DNA of 6,495 bases from DASROJ01 sp035646975 (GCA_035646975.1 DASROJ010000031.1:1-6495); one strand, 5' to 3'. Positions 1 through 5,493 are shown, counted from the stretch's first letter. Made by a program: numbers and translations. The notes: generated from the sequence alone by a model not told the origin.

Positions 1-1580
1 TCGAGCCGTTCGGCGGCGCCGGATTCGGCGCCGCTGCGGGCGCGGGCGTCATCGTTGGTCGCGGGTGACAGCGGCGCGGTCGCGGCCGGCGTCTCCGTCT
101 CCGCCACGGTGAGGAAGACCGGTGAGATGGCGGATCGCTGGACTTTTCCCACCGCGAGGGCTTCGTCGTAACGTCCCCGCTCGGCCAGAGCCGCGATGGC
201 GCGCACAACCGCCGCGTAATCGTGCGGGTCCTGTCCTTCGGGCACCGTGGCCAGCGCCGCGCGAACCTCGTTATCGAACGCTCCCACCGCGAGGTCGGCG
301 CCTGCGGCTCCGGTGCCCTCGGCCACGCGGCTTTCGACCCAGGTCACGAATCGCTCCGCCTCCACCGGGTCGGCCGAGGCGGCGCGGAACCGTGCGGCGT
401 GGCGTCGGGCCGCGGGCCAGTCGCGCTCCAGCAGAGCCGCGCGCGCCATCGCCGGCGCGGTGAACGATTCGAGCTTGTGCAGAGCGTCGGCATCCTGCAG
501 CAGCGCGGCCGTGCGCGCTTCGAACTGCTCGGCGTTTGCCATGTCCCCTCGGCCGAGCGCCTCCTCCACGATGCGGGCGCCCACCGCGACGAACCGCTCG
601 CGCACGGTCGTCCTATCGGGGAACATCTTCATGGAAACCTCCGCCACCCTGAAGGCGCCGAGATAGTCCCCCGCGTCATACAGCTCGCGCACCGACCAGG
701 CCAGAGTCCGGCGCAGGTCGTCGGACCGGTAGCCAAGCTTCGGGTAGATGCGCACCGCCTTGATCAGCTCGCTGGCCGCCGTGCCCGGCTGGCCCGCCTG
801 CAGCGCGCGCAGCCCGGCATTGTGATAGAGAAATGCGATGGCGTGCTCGGGCGTGACCGGATGAGTCAGGTTGTTGAACTCGTTGAAGATGGTGTCGAGA
901 CCGCGTTGCGCCAGCTCTTCGGGAGTGACGTACTTGTTCGCCAGGATGAATGAACGAAACTCGGAGAGGTCGCGGCGGACGTCGAACCCTGTCGGAGAGG
1001 TCGTTTCGATGTCGATATGGCTGGCGCCCATTTCCAGCACGACAAAGACATGCAGCGGGGTCTCCGCGGCGGCGGGCTCGAGACCGATCTGCCGGGCCGC
1101 GATGAGATAGAGCAGGCTTGCCGAGACGCAGTTGAACGTGCCGGTGTCGAGCAGGTCGGTGAATCGATCCGTGGAGGCCTCGTACCGGTGCAGAGCCACC
1201 CGGTGCAGCTCCGTGAGAAGACGCCGGGCGCGCCGCGCCGGAGAGCCGGTACGACTCACATGGGCTGTCGCATTCTGAATCACCTCGGCCAGCCGGGCCC
1301 GGTAGAGCGCCAGATCGGCATCATTATTAATGCCGGAGGCGAGCAGCGCCGCATCGGCCAGATTCCACGTATCGAGACGCCCATCCGCCAGATCCTCGAC
1401 GAGCCCGGCGTCAAACGCGACATCGGCGTTGTCGGTCCGGGCGACGGCCGCTCCAGCTGAACCAGCCGCGCCGACGCGCACTTCGACGGAGCTGTCGTCT
1501 GCCCGCGCGCCGGCCCATCCGCCGCTCAACGCAAGGATGCATGCGAAGAGCGCAGCCATGAAGTGGGATCTGCCGCTCAT
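1..1580 (-). CDS. Secreted transglutaminase-like protein with TPR-like C-terminal repeats (3' end outside window)
   Basis: Translating the minus strand from the ATG at 1580 gives 526 uninterrupted residues that run off the left edge, so the C-terminus is missing. A GGAG SD sits 5 nt before the ATG. Residues 1-27 are a signal peptide: basic start, hydrophobic core, ARA cleavage site before DD. At about 95-200 lies a transglutaminase-like core with the expected triad in order: Cys151 in FNCVSASLLY, His177 in TPLHVFVV, Asp190 in HIDIETTSP. The spacing and flanks match bacterial transglutaminase-like cysteine proteins, which cleave or cross-link proteins outside the cytoplasm. From about 235 the chain is helical and Ala/Leu-rich, with TPR-like pairs (AIAFLYHNAGLRALQAGQPGTAASEL). 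It is probably a periplasmic peptidase or transamidase that recognises a partner through the repeats. The substrate is unknown. It has its own promoter 171 nt after the preceding co-directional gene. Confidence 0.85.
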   Translation of the reverse strand, partial: MSGRSHFMAALFACILALSGGWAGARADDSSVEVRVGAAGSAGAAVARTDNADVAFDAGLVEDLADGRLDTWNLADAALLASGINNDADLALYRARLAEVIQNATAHVSRTGSPARRARRLLTELHRVALHRYEASTDRFTDLLDTGTFNCVSASLLYLIAARQIGLEPAAAETPLHVFVVLEMGASHIDIETTSPTGFDVRRDLSEFRSFILANKYVTPEELAQRGLDTIFNEFNNLTHPVTPEHAIAFLYHNAGLRALQAGQPGTAASELIKAVRIYPKLGYRSDDLRRTLAWSVRELYDAGDYLGAFRVAEVSMKMFPDRTTVRERFVAVGARIVEEALGRGDMANAEQFEARTAALLQDADALHKLESFTAPAMARAALLERDWPAARRHAARFRAASADPVEAERFVTWVESRVAEGTGAAGADLAVGAFDNEVRAALATVPEGQDPHDYAAVVRAIAALAERGRYDEALAVGKVQRSAISPVFLTVAETETPAATAPLSPATNDDARARSGAESGAAERL

Positions 1581-1631
1581 GAGTGCTCCAGACGACCCGG
1601 GATGTTTGAATTGGAGTTGCGACGAGAAGCG

Positions 1632-1659
1632 AATCTATTTTTATCCGGCAACAAGTCAA
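1632..1659 (-). promoter_or_regulatory. Sigma-70-type promoter of the transglutaminase-like gene
   Basis: On the minus strand TTGACT (1659-1654, 5/6 to consensus) is separated by 16 bp from TAGATT (1637-1632, 4/6). The predicted start near 1625 leaves a ~45-nt leader with the SD at its end. Good -35, moderate -10. Confidence 0.5.
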
Positions 1660-1664
1660 ATCGG

Positions 1665-1688
1665 AACCGATCCGCAGCTCGATCGGTT
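1665..1688. promoter_or_regulatory. 8-bp inverted repeat upstream of the promoter, possible operator
   Basis: AACCGATC (1665-1672) and GATCGGTT (1681-1688) are perfect reverse complements separated by 8 nt, six bases upstream of the -35 of the transglutaminase-like gene. Overlapping it is a second small repeat, ATCGG-AA-CCGAT (1660-1671). The position suits an activator site. The protein that would bind is unknown. Confidence 0.3.
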
Positions 1689-1751
1689 GAATGGAAACGA
1701 TGACGCCGGGCAGGACAATGCAGACGACGGCAGACGACGATCGCGGATGAA

Positions 1752-2696
1752 TCAGTTGCGCCGGTATTTCACTTCGCCGAGCTTGATCGAGCTGTCGACT
1801 TCGAGAAGAAAGCCGTTCGCGTTTTCGTCGGCGGGCAGCTTTCCGGAAGAATCACCGAGGAACGCGCTGGTGCTGGCCTTGACGCGCGCGTCGGGCGGAA
1901 CATGCAGATCCAGCTCGCCCATTCGCATCCGTGCCGTCAGCCTGGTGTCCCTGGCCAGCTTTTCGCCAAAGTCGAAATGCGCCGTGCCCATCTTTCCCCA
2001 CATCTCGATATTGCCGGCTCGAAGGTTGCCGATGTCGCCCAGCCGCCACTCGCCCATGGCCAAGTTCATCGTGAGGTTGGACATCTCGAGCGGATTGAGC
2101 TCTGCCACGGTGATGGTGTGCTCGCCCATCGACAAGTCGAGCGATGCGTTCGACAGCGCCAGTCCCCCGAGATTCAGATGGGATGTCCCGATCCTGATGC
2201 GGGCATCGAGCGCGATCGGGATGCCGCGCGGCAGGAAAATCGAAATCCTGTTGTCGTTCTTGTCGATGTGCACGCCGCCTTCAGTCAGCAGACGATGGAA
2301 CATCGAGCGGCGGGAGCGGAAACTCAGAGTGTAATGAGGCTGGCCCGACCCATCCTTCGCCAGCTCCTGCTTGAGCTCATAGGCGCCCGCGTCGTAATCC
2401 CCTTCCACCCGGATGCTGCTGCCGGCCGGGCCGGCCTCGATGGTGAAATTCCCCTCCTCCAGGACGATGCCGACCGGCAGCGGTCGGCCCATCGGAGCCG
2501 CCTTACCCGGCTCCAGACCCTCGGATGCGAGCTGGGCCTCCGTGACACCGGCAACCGACTGCTCGAGGTTGGCCGCTTCTTCACGATGCTGCGGGGGAGA
2601 GGTCTTCCTGAGCGTCAGGGCAACGATGATCAGCACGACGCCGATCACGATCGGCGCGACCAGGCATCCAATCGCGATCTTGAGGAAGGTTTTCAT
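1752..2696 (-). CDS. Membrane-anchored protein with LiaF/toast-rack-like beta repeats
   Basis: 314 aa from the ATG at 2696. A GTG codon lies directly before it (2699), but AGGA at 2706-2703 is 6 nt from the ATG and only 3 nt from the GTG, so the ATG is preferred. Residues 4-29 form one hydrophobic helix with no clear cleavage site, so it is probably a membrane anchor with the rest extracytoplasmic. Residues 32-75 look like a flexible linker. Residues 75-160 are beta-rich. Residues 165-280 contain five regularly spaced turns: RIGTSHLNL (G170), SMGEHTITV (G191), AMGEWRLGD (G215), KMGTAHFDF (G237) and RMGELDLHV (G260), a period of 21-24. This is the pattern of a right-handed beta-solenoid, as in LiaF C-terminal, DUF2154 and DUF4097-type domains, some of which sense envelope stress. 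That assignment is by pattern only. The gene reads away from the divergent control region and the transglutaminase-like gene follows on the same strand. Confidence 0.8.
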   Translation of the reverse strand: MKTFLKIAIGCLVAPIVIGVVLIIVALTLRKTSPPQHREEAANLEQSVAGVTEAQLASEGLEPGKAAPMGRPLPVGIVLEEGNFTIEAGPAGSSIRVEGDYDAGAYELKQELAKDGSGQPHYTLSFRSRRSMFHRLLTEGGVHIDKNDNRISIFLPRGIPIALDARIRIGTSHLNLGGLALSNASLDLSMGEHTITVAELNPLEMSNLTMNLAMGEWRLGDIGNLRAGNIEMWGKMGTAHFDFGEKLARDTRLTARMRMGELDLHVPPDARVKASTSAFLGDSSGKLPADENANGFLLEVDSSIKLGEVKYRRN

Positions 2697-2738
2697 CACG
2701 GTTCCTATTACGCGGGCGCACCCACTCGCGGTTCCCGC

Positions 2739-2744
2739 ATTCTA
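2739..2744 (-). promoter_or_regulatory. Candidate -10 element for the membrane-anchored gene
   Basis: TAGAAT (5/6 to TATAAT) on the minus strand, predicting transcription start near 2732 and a ~36-nt leader. No matching -35 is present: the place it should occupy is the right-hand edge of the palindrome at 2762-2785. This suggests dependence on a regulator bound there. Confidence 0.35.
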
Positions 2745-2761
2745 TCGGGTCGCTTCCACCC

Positions 2762-2785
2762 CGGGGGAAGAAATTTCTTCCCCCG
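2762..2785. promoter_or_regulatory. Perfect 24-bp palindrome, possible operator or hairpin
   Basis: CGGGGGAAGAAA is followed immediately by its reverse complement TTTCTTCCCCCG with no mismatch. After one mismatch (2761/2786), 2759-2760 also pair with 2787-2788. It lies 66 nt upstream of the membrane-anchored gene, just before its candidate -10, and about 155 nt upstream of the sigma-54 start to the right. It could be a protein-binding operator for either direction, or a cruciform/hairpin repeat element. There is no U-tract, so terminator function is unlikely. Confidence 0.55.
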
Positions 2786-2902
2786 CGGCGGACGAATCGC
2801 CCCGGCCATGTTGGGATCGCTTTCGCGATCATCGACTGGAAGCTTTGTTGTCACAACGACTTGCCCAGCATCCCGCCGATGGAGTCTGTCATGCAAGGAG
2901 GC
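2786..2902. other. Non-coding spacer with small dyads upstream of the sigma-54 promoter
   Basis: No credible ORF. Two short dyads are visible: GATCGC-tttc-GCGATC (2815-2830) and GTTGT-c-ACAAC (2847-2857). The second is centred about 77 nt upstream of the predicted sigma-54 start, within the distance at which enhancer-binding proteins usually sit, so it is the best candidate activator site. Both are short enough to be chance. Confidence 0.3.
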
Positions 2903-2918
2903 TGGCACCGGCGTTGCT
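2903..2918 (+). promoter_or_regulatory. Sigma-54 (-24/-12) promoter of the first small gene
   Basis: TGGCAC-CGGCG-TTGCT matches the sigma-54 consensus TGGCAC-N5-TTGCW at every specified base, with exactly 10 bp between the invariant GG (2904-2905) and GC (2916-2917). Predicted start near 2929, giving an 88-nt leader. The leader can form a stem GCCGG/CCGGC at 2945-2960 and another CGGCC/GGCCG at 2978-3000 just before the SD. Transcription would need an AAA+ enhancer-binding protein, and none is encoded in the window. Confidence 0.75.
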
Positions 2919-3016
2919 CTATACATCGTCGAGAGATGAGGAAGGCCGGAATGACCCGGCGGGAAAAAAAGAACCTGCGGCCTCAGAGCACGAGCGGCCG
3001 ATAAAAAGGAGAAGTC

Positions 3017-3220
3017 ATGAGCGGCAACAAGGAACGGAAGCTGGATGTCGAGGATCTCGAGAATCGCGTGGCGCCGATGGGCGTCGTCATGGTCCCGTCC
3101 GACCCCGACCCTGGAAATCCTCCGCCGAGCGGTGGCCCGGGTGGAGCCCAGAACCTGAAGCTGAGCAAGGATCAGCCCGGCAGGTCCGATGATCACCGCG
3201 CCAGGCTGCGCCGAGCCTAG
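3017..3220 (+). CDS. Small peptide 1 with conserved KLxxExLExRVAPM leader-like motif (67 aa)
   Basis: ATG at 3017, preceded by AAGGAG with a 5-nt gap; stop TAG at 3218. Residues 8-21 read KLDVEDLENRVAPM. Ten of these residues are identical, at identical positions, in the second small gene 204 nt downstream, although codons for the shared residues often differ (GAG/GAA, CTC/CTG, CGC/AGG, GTG/GTT, GCG/GCA), so selection acts on the protein. The rest is low complexity: Asp-Pro-rich (SDPDPG), then PPPSGGPGG, then a tail ending in HRARLRRA. No Cys, no signal peptide, no membrane helix. A charged amphipathic leader plus a variable tail resembles precursors of ribosomally made modified peptides or other exported small proteins. 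No known family is recognised and function is unknown. It is driven by the sigma-54 promoter and followed at once by two hairpins. Confidence 0.75.
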   Translation: MSGNKERKLDVEDLENRVAPMGVVMVPSDPDPGNPPPSGGPGGAQNLKLSKDQPGRSDDHRARLRRA

Positions 3221-3225
3221 ACTCT

Positions 3226-3250
3226 TAACACCCTCCTCCTCAGGGTGTTA
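3226..3250 (+). terminator. Hairpin directly after small gene 1
   Basis: TAACACCCT (3226-3234) pairs perfectly with AGGGTGTTA (3242-3250) across a 7-nt loop, beginning 5 nt after the stop codon. No T-run follows, so it may act as an mRNA 3'-end stabiliser or a weak terminator together with the next hairpin. Confidence 0.5.
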
Positions 3251-3254
3251 CGAA

Positions 3255-3298
3255 TGGGCCGGCCAGGCCGTCACCGGGAGGATGGCATGGCCGGCCCA
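3255..3298 (+). terminator. GGGCCGGCC hairpin, copy 1
   Basis: TGGGCCGGCCA (3255-3265) and TGGCCGGCCCA (3288-3298) form a perfect 11-bp stem with a 22-nt loop, followed by GGTTGGTT. The stem is the same as that of the terminator after the second small gene, except for the closing base pair. It probably ends or processes the first transcript. The long loop and weak T-tract make it a poor intrinsic terminator. Confidence 0.5.
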
Positions 3299-3335
3299 GG
3301 TTGGTTCAATCAGTAAGCCGAATGTTTTTGACGGG

Positions 3336-3362
3336 TTGACAGGAGTCGTTTCCTGATATGAT
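3336..3362 (+). promoter_or_regulatory. Sigma-70 promoter of the second small gene
   Basis: TTGACA (3336-3341, 6/6) and TATGAT (3357-3362, 5/6) are separated by 15 bp. TG at 3354-3355 makes an extended -10 (TGATATGAT), which can compensate for the short spacer. Predicted start near 3369, leader about 55 nt. It shows the second gene can be transcribed apart from the sigma-54 unit. Confidence 0.5.
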
Positions 3363-3424
3363 TCGGGGGACGGCTGAATGGAGGGTAAACCGCACTGGGC
3401 CGGAGGGCCCGAAGGAGGTTCGCT

Positions 3425-3619
3425 GTGAACGAGAAAGATCCCAAGAAGCTGTCGGCGGAAGAGCTGGAGAAGAGGGTTGCACCGATGTCGCTCACGTACT
3501 CGGATCCCACGACGGTCGATCCGACGGTCGATCCGGCCACAACCACGGACACGTCCACGAGCACCTCGCACAAGCAGGGGACCGTCGGCGGCGGTGGCGG
3601 CGGCAAGCTGAACCAGTAG
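3425..3619 (+). CDS. Small peptide 2, paralogue of peptide 1, with Asp-Pro/Thr repeats and hexaglycine (64 aa)
   Basis: GTG start at 3425 behind a full AAGGAGG SD (3412-3418) with a 6-nt gap. Stop TAG at 3617. Residues 8-21, KLSAEELEKRVAPM, align without gaps to peptide 1 and share K8 L9 E12 L14 E15 R17 V18 A19 P20 M21. Residues 25-48 are a Thr/Ser/Asp/Pro tract including a duplicated TVDP unit encoded by a perfect 12-bp tandem repeat (3511-3534). Residues 55-60 are six glycines, then KLNQ ends the protein. No Cys, signal peptide or membrane helix. The layout (leader, Asp-Pro segment, Gly-rich segment, short tail) is the same as in peptide 1 although the sequences differ. A RiPP-like precursor is one possibility, since Thr/Ser next to Asp would suit ester-forming peptides, but no matching enzyme is nearby. 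A structural or surface small protein is the other. Confidence 0.75.
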   Translation: MNEKDPKKLSAEELEKRVAPMSLTYSDPTTVDPTVDPATTTDTSTSTSHKQGTVGGGGGGKLNQ

Positions 3620-3660
3620 CGGCGCTTCCAGCCCACGCACGATCTGCACGAGCAACACTT

Positions 3661-3807
3661 GAAAATGACAGGGCCGGCCAACCTGGCCGGCCCTTCATTT
3701 CTCCCCCCCGCTTTCAGAAATGTCCCCGGGACTCCAGCCGGCCGTGGTAGGCGTTCGGCCAGTCGCTCCCTCCGCAAGGATTGGCGTCCCGGGGTAATAC
3801 AACCAAC
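3661..3807 (-). ncRNA. Candidate structured small RNA (~140 nt), family unknown
   Basis: This stretch has a full transcription unit and no convincing coding frame. A promoter at 3842-3814 predicts a start near 3807. The body at 3794-3724 is closed by a perfect 9-bp stem, CCCCGGGAC/GTCCCGGGG, extended by CCA/UGG after one mismatch. Inside are two hairpins: CCUU-GCG-GAGG (3779-3769), and CUGGCCG/CGGCCGG (3762-3756 with 3744-3738) of 7 bp with an 11-nt loop. One pair of the 7-bp stem is U-G on the minus strand but would be A-C on the plus strand, which points to the minus strand as the RNA sense. The unit ends at the bidirectional terminator. I do not recognise 6S, SRP, tmRNA, tRNA or a known riboswitch. 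It could instead be a 5' leader that is attenuated, but the minus strand beyond the terminator has no gene to control until 2696. Confidence 0.5.
3663..3700. terminator. Strong bidirectional terminator, GGGCCGGCC hairpin copy 2
   Basis: AGGGCCGGCCA (3670-3680), loop ACC, TGGCCGGCCCT (3684-3694). The stem extends through AAATGA/TCATTT (3663-3668 with 3695-3700) past one bulged C at 3669. On the plus strand it is followed by TCATTTCT, on the minus strand by GTCATTTTC. It ends the second small gene and also the minus-strand RNA unit coming from 3807. Confidence 0.8.
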
Positions 3808-3813
3808 GCACAC

Positions 3814-3842
3814 TTCATACGCGCAATCCGAAGCAATGTCAA
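3814..3842 (-). promoter_or_regulatory. Sigma-70 promoter for the candidate small RNA
   Basis: On the minus strand TTGACA (3842-3837, 6/6), 17-bp spacer, TATGAA (3819-3814, 4/6). It lies 78 nt past the stop of the metalloprotease-like gene and points to the folded region. Confidence 0.55.
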
Positions 3843-3919
3843 TACAGCATTTTCTCGCGCCCCGCCTTGTGATTCCAGCAACCCCCCGAGAGTCCGCGAC
3901 CCGTCATGCATCGTCAGCG

Positions 3920-5473
3920 TCAGGGCTTGCCGAGGTTTTCGTCCGTCGCACCCGTGCCGCCGATGATGACGATCTGCCTGTCTGGAAGGCCGCGCAGACG
4001 GGTGAGGGCCTCGAGAGTCGGCCCGACTGGACCGGTTTTCGGCGCCACCACGAAGACGACCGGGGCGCCCGAGGCGCGCCGTCCGACGACGATCACCCCC
4101 AGACCACGGGAGGATCTCTCGATTGACTGGCTGACCAGCTCGTCGGAAAGAAGCGGCGCGCCGTCCAGTGCCGCGGCTCGCGCCAGCTCCGATGGCCCCA
4201 CCAGCATCATGCCGGGAAGACAGACATACCGGCGCAGGATATCGGCTGCCGCCGGGTCGTCCAGCGCCAGGGTGCGGCCCGAGCCGGGACCGAGACGCTG
4301 CCTGAGCGCATCCAGATGCGGCGCCTGCCCTTCTCCGGCGAGATAGAACGCGGTCATCAGGAAATCGGCGACATGGGCCTCGCGCACCAGCGGCGAGACG
4401 CCCAGGATGCGGGTCATCACGGCAACGAGCCCGTCATCGATGGGGCGCGAGGCGGCAATCGCCTGCGCGACGGCCGGGTAGATCAGCTTGGCGAACCGGT
4501 CGATGGTCTCGAGGTGATACCAGGGTCGGGCAAGCGAGAAGTTCTCCGGTGACAGCTTCGCCTGGGCCACTCCCTGTCCCAGCGCGGTGGGAAGCCCTTC
4601 CCACACATACCGCCAGAAGATCGGGCCGGCCTCTCCTTCGCCGAACGACTGGCGGGCCAGTTTGTCGACCTGATCGGCGCTCATCAGCCGCATCAGGAAA
4701 TGCGAGGCCTCGTGTGACACGACTTCGACCTGGTCGCGTGGGGAGTCGGTGGGGCGAATCTCGATGAGCAGATAATCGCCATCGGCCTCCGCATGTGTCG
4801 GGCCGTCCGATGGCAGTCCGATGAAGGAGATCTTCATCGGGCGGTCGGGCCCCGGCGCCACGCCGAAGAATCCGGCAAGCCCCGCCAGATAGCGGGGCAG
4901 ACTGTCCTCGCCGAGGTATCGTCTGAAGCGCGCGTCAAACCGCTTCACGTAGGAGAGGTCTTTCCAGACCCGCTCGAAGCGGGGGCCGAACCGGTCGATG
5001 GAGGCCATCAACCGCGCGACATCCTGCTCGTCCAGGTGGGTTGCCATCCTGCGCCGAAAATCCTCCAGCGATCCGGCGCCCATCGCTTCGGCAAGAAACA
5101 GCTGGTTCCAGCCCAACCCCTCGCTTTCCACCGGAAGACAGCCCGACTCATTGACAACGGCGCGGCCGATGGCCGGCACAGGAAGCCGGCGGATACGGGC
5201 AAACTCCTCCAAGGCGCGGCGATCCTCCCCGTCCATCGGGCCGAACCGCTCCTCCCAGTAGCGCTGATGGAAGAACATCGTCTTGCCGACCGAGGTGCCC
5301 GCAAGGTTGTCGACCCAGTGCACCAGGTTGGCCGTGTAGGAGAAGTCGGTCTGGATGCGCAGTCGCGTCTGAGCAGGTTCGGGTGCAGGGGCGGGAGCGG
5401 TCGCCGCCTCGGCAATGGGAGAAAACCCGGACAACGCGGACAGTATCAGGATGACCGTTGGGCTGAGCTTCAC
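3920..5473 (-). CDS. Secreted HEXXH zinc metalloprotease-like protein
   Basis: 517 aa from GTG at 5473, 20 nt after the stop of the FHA-GAF gene, so co-transcribed. The frame is open further upstream to 5833, but the GTG at 5473 begins a textbook signal peptide (KLSPTVILILSALSGFSPIAEA, cut after A23) and avoids overlap with the upstream gene. No strong SD is visible, so translation may be coupled. After a Pro/Ala linker (24-34) comes a helical region of unknown type. Residues 251-260, VVSHEASHFL, hold the zinc motif HEASH (His254, Glu255, His258). A helix later, WEGLPTALG supplies Glu292, a plausible third ligand in gluzincin style. Two Cys (112, 418) could form a disulphide. Residues 455-507 look like an alternating beta/loop C-terminal domain (VIVVGRRASGAPVVFVV). 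It probably acts in the periplasm or outside as an endopeptidase. The substrate is unknown and I cannot name the family. The motif with signal peptide and third Glu makes the metallopeptidase fold likely, while activity is unproven. Confidence 0.8.
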   Translation of the reverse strand: MKLSPTVILILSALSGFSPIAEAATAPAPAPEPAQTRLRIQTDFSYTANLVHWVDNLAGTSVGKTMFFHQRYWEERFGPMDGEDRRALEEFARIRRLPVPAIGRAVVNESGCLPVESEGLGWNQLFLAEAMGAGSLEDFRRRMATHLDEQDVARLMASIDRFGPRFERVWKDLSYVKRFDARFRRYLGEDSLPRYLAGLAGFFGVAPGPDRPMKISFIGLPSDGPTHAEADGDYLLIEIRPTDSPRDQVEVVSHEASHFLMRLMSADQVDKLARQSFGEGEAGPIFWRYVWEGLPTALGQGVAQAKLSPENFSLARPWYHLETIDRFAKLIYPAVAQAIAASRPIDDGLVAVMTRILGVSPLVREAHVADFLMTAFYLAGEGQAPHLDALRQRLGPGSGRTLALDDPAAADILRRYVCLPGMMLVGPSELARAAALDGAPLLSDELVSQSIERSSRGLGVIVVGRRASGAPVVFVVAPKTGPVGPTLEALTRLRGLPDRQIVIIGGTGATDENLGKP

Positions 5474-5493
5474 ATCGGCGGATCGTACCACGC

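Noticed and set aside
122..1460. Several plus-strand open frames over this stretch
   Set aside because: Arg/Pro/Ala-rich translations with no family features. They are antisense shadows of the transglutaminase-like gene, whose triad and signal peptide are clear.
1721..1740. Two near-identical 10-bp units (CAGACGACG repeated)
   Set aside because: Only two copies in GC-rich spacer between co-directional genes. No sign of an array or a binding site.
1330..2939. Long plus-strand open frames of over 300 codons
   Set aside because: They run across the promoter region and the opposite-strand membrane protein gene, with biased shadow composition and no SD or motif.
3282..3356. 24-codon ORF beginning ATGGCATGG in the hairpin loop
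   Set aside because: The purine-rich GGGAGG touches the ATG with no spacing, and the ORF runs into the next promoter.
3358..3750. 130-codon plus-strand frame overlapping peptide 2
   Set aside because: His/Arg-rich shadow that reads through the terminator. Peptide 2 in its own frame has the SD and the motif shared with peptide 1.
3724..3794. tRNA or known riboswitch
   Set aside because: Although the outline is a closed stem with inner hairpins, there is no 7-bp acceptor/T-loop GGTTCGA pattern, no CCA-like end and no riboswitch core that I recognise.
3714..3911. 65-codon minus-strand frame over the small-RNA region
   Set aside because: No SD, its start lies upstream of the promoter found here, and the fold with a strand-specific G-U pair explains the sequence better.
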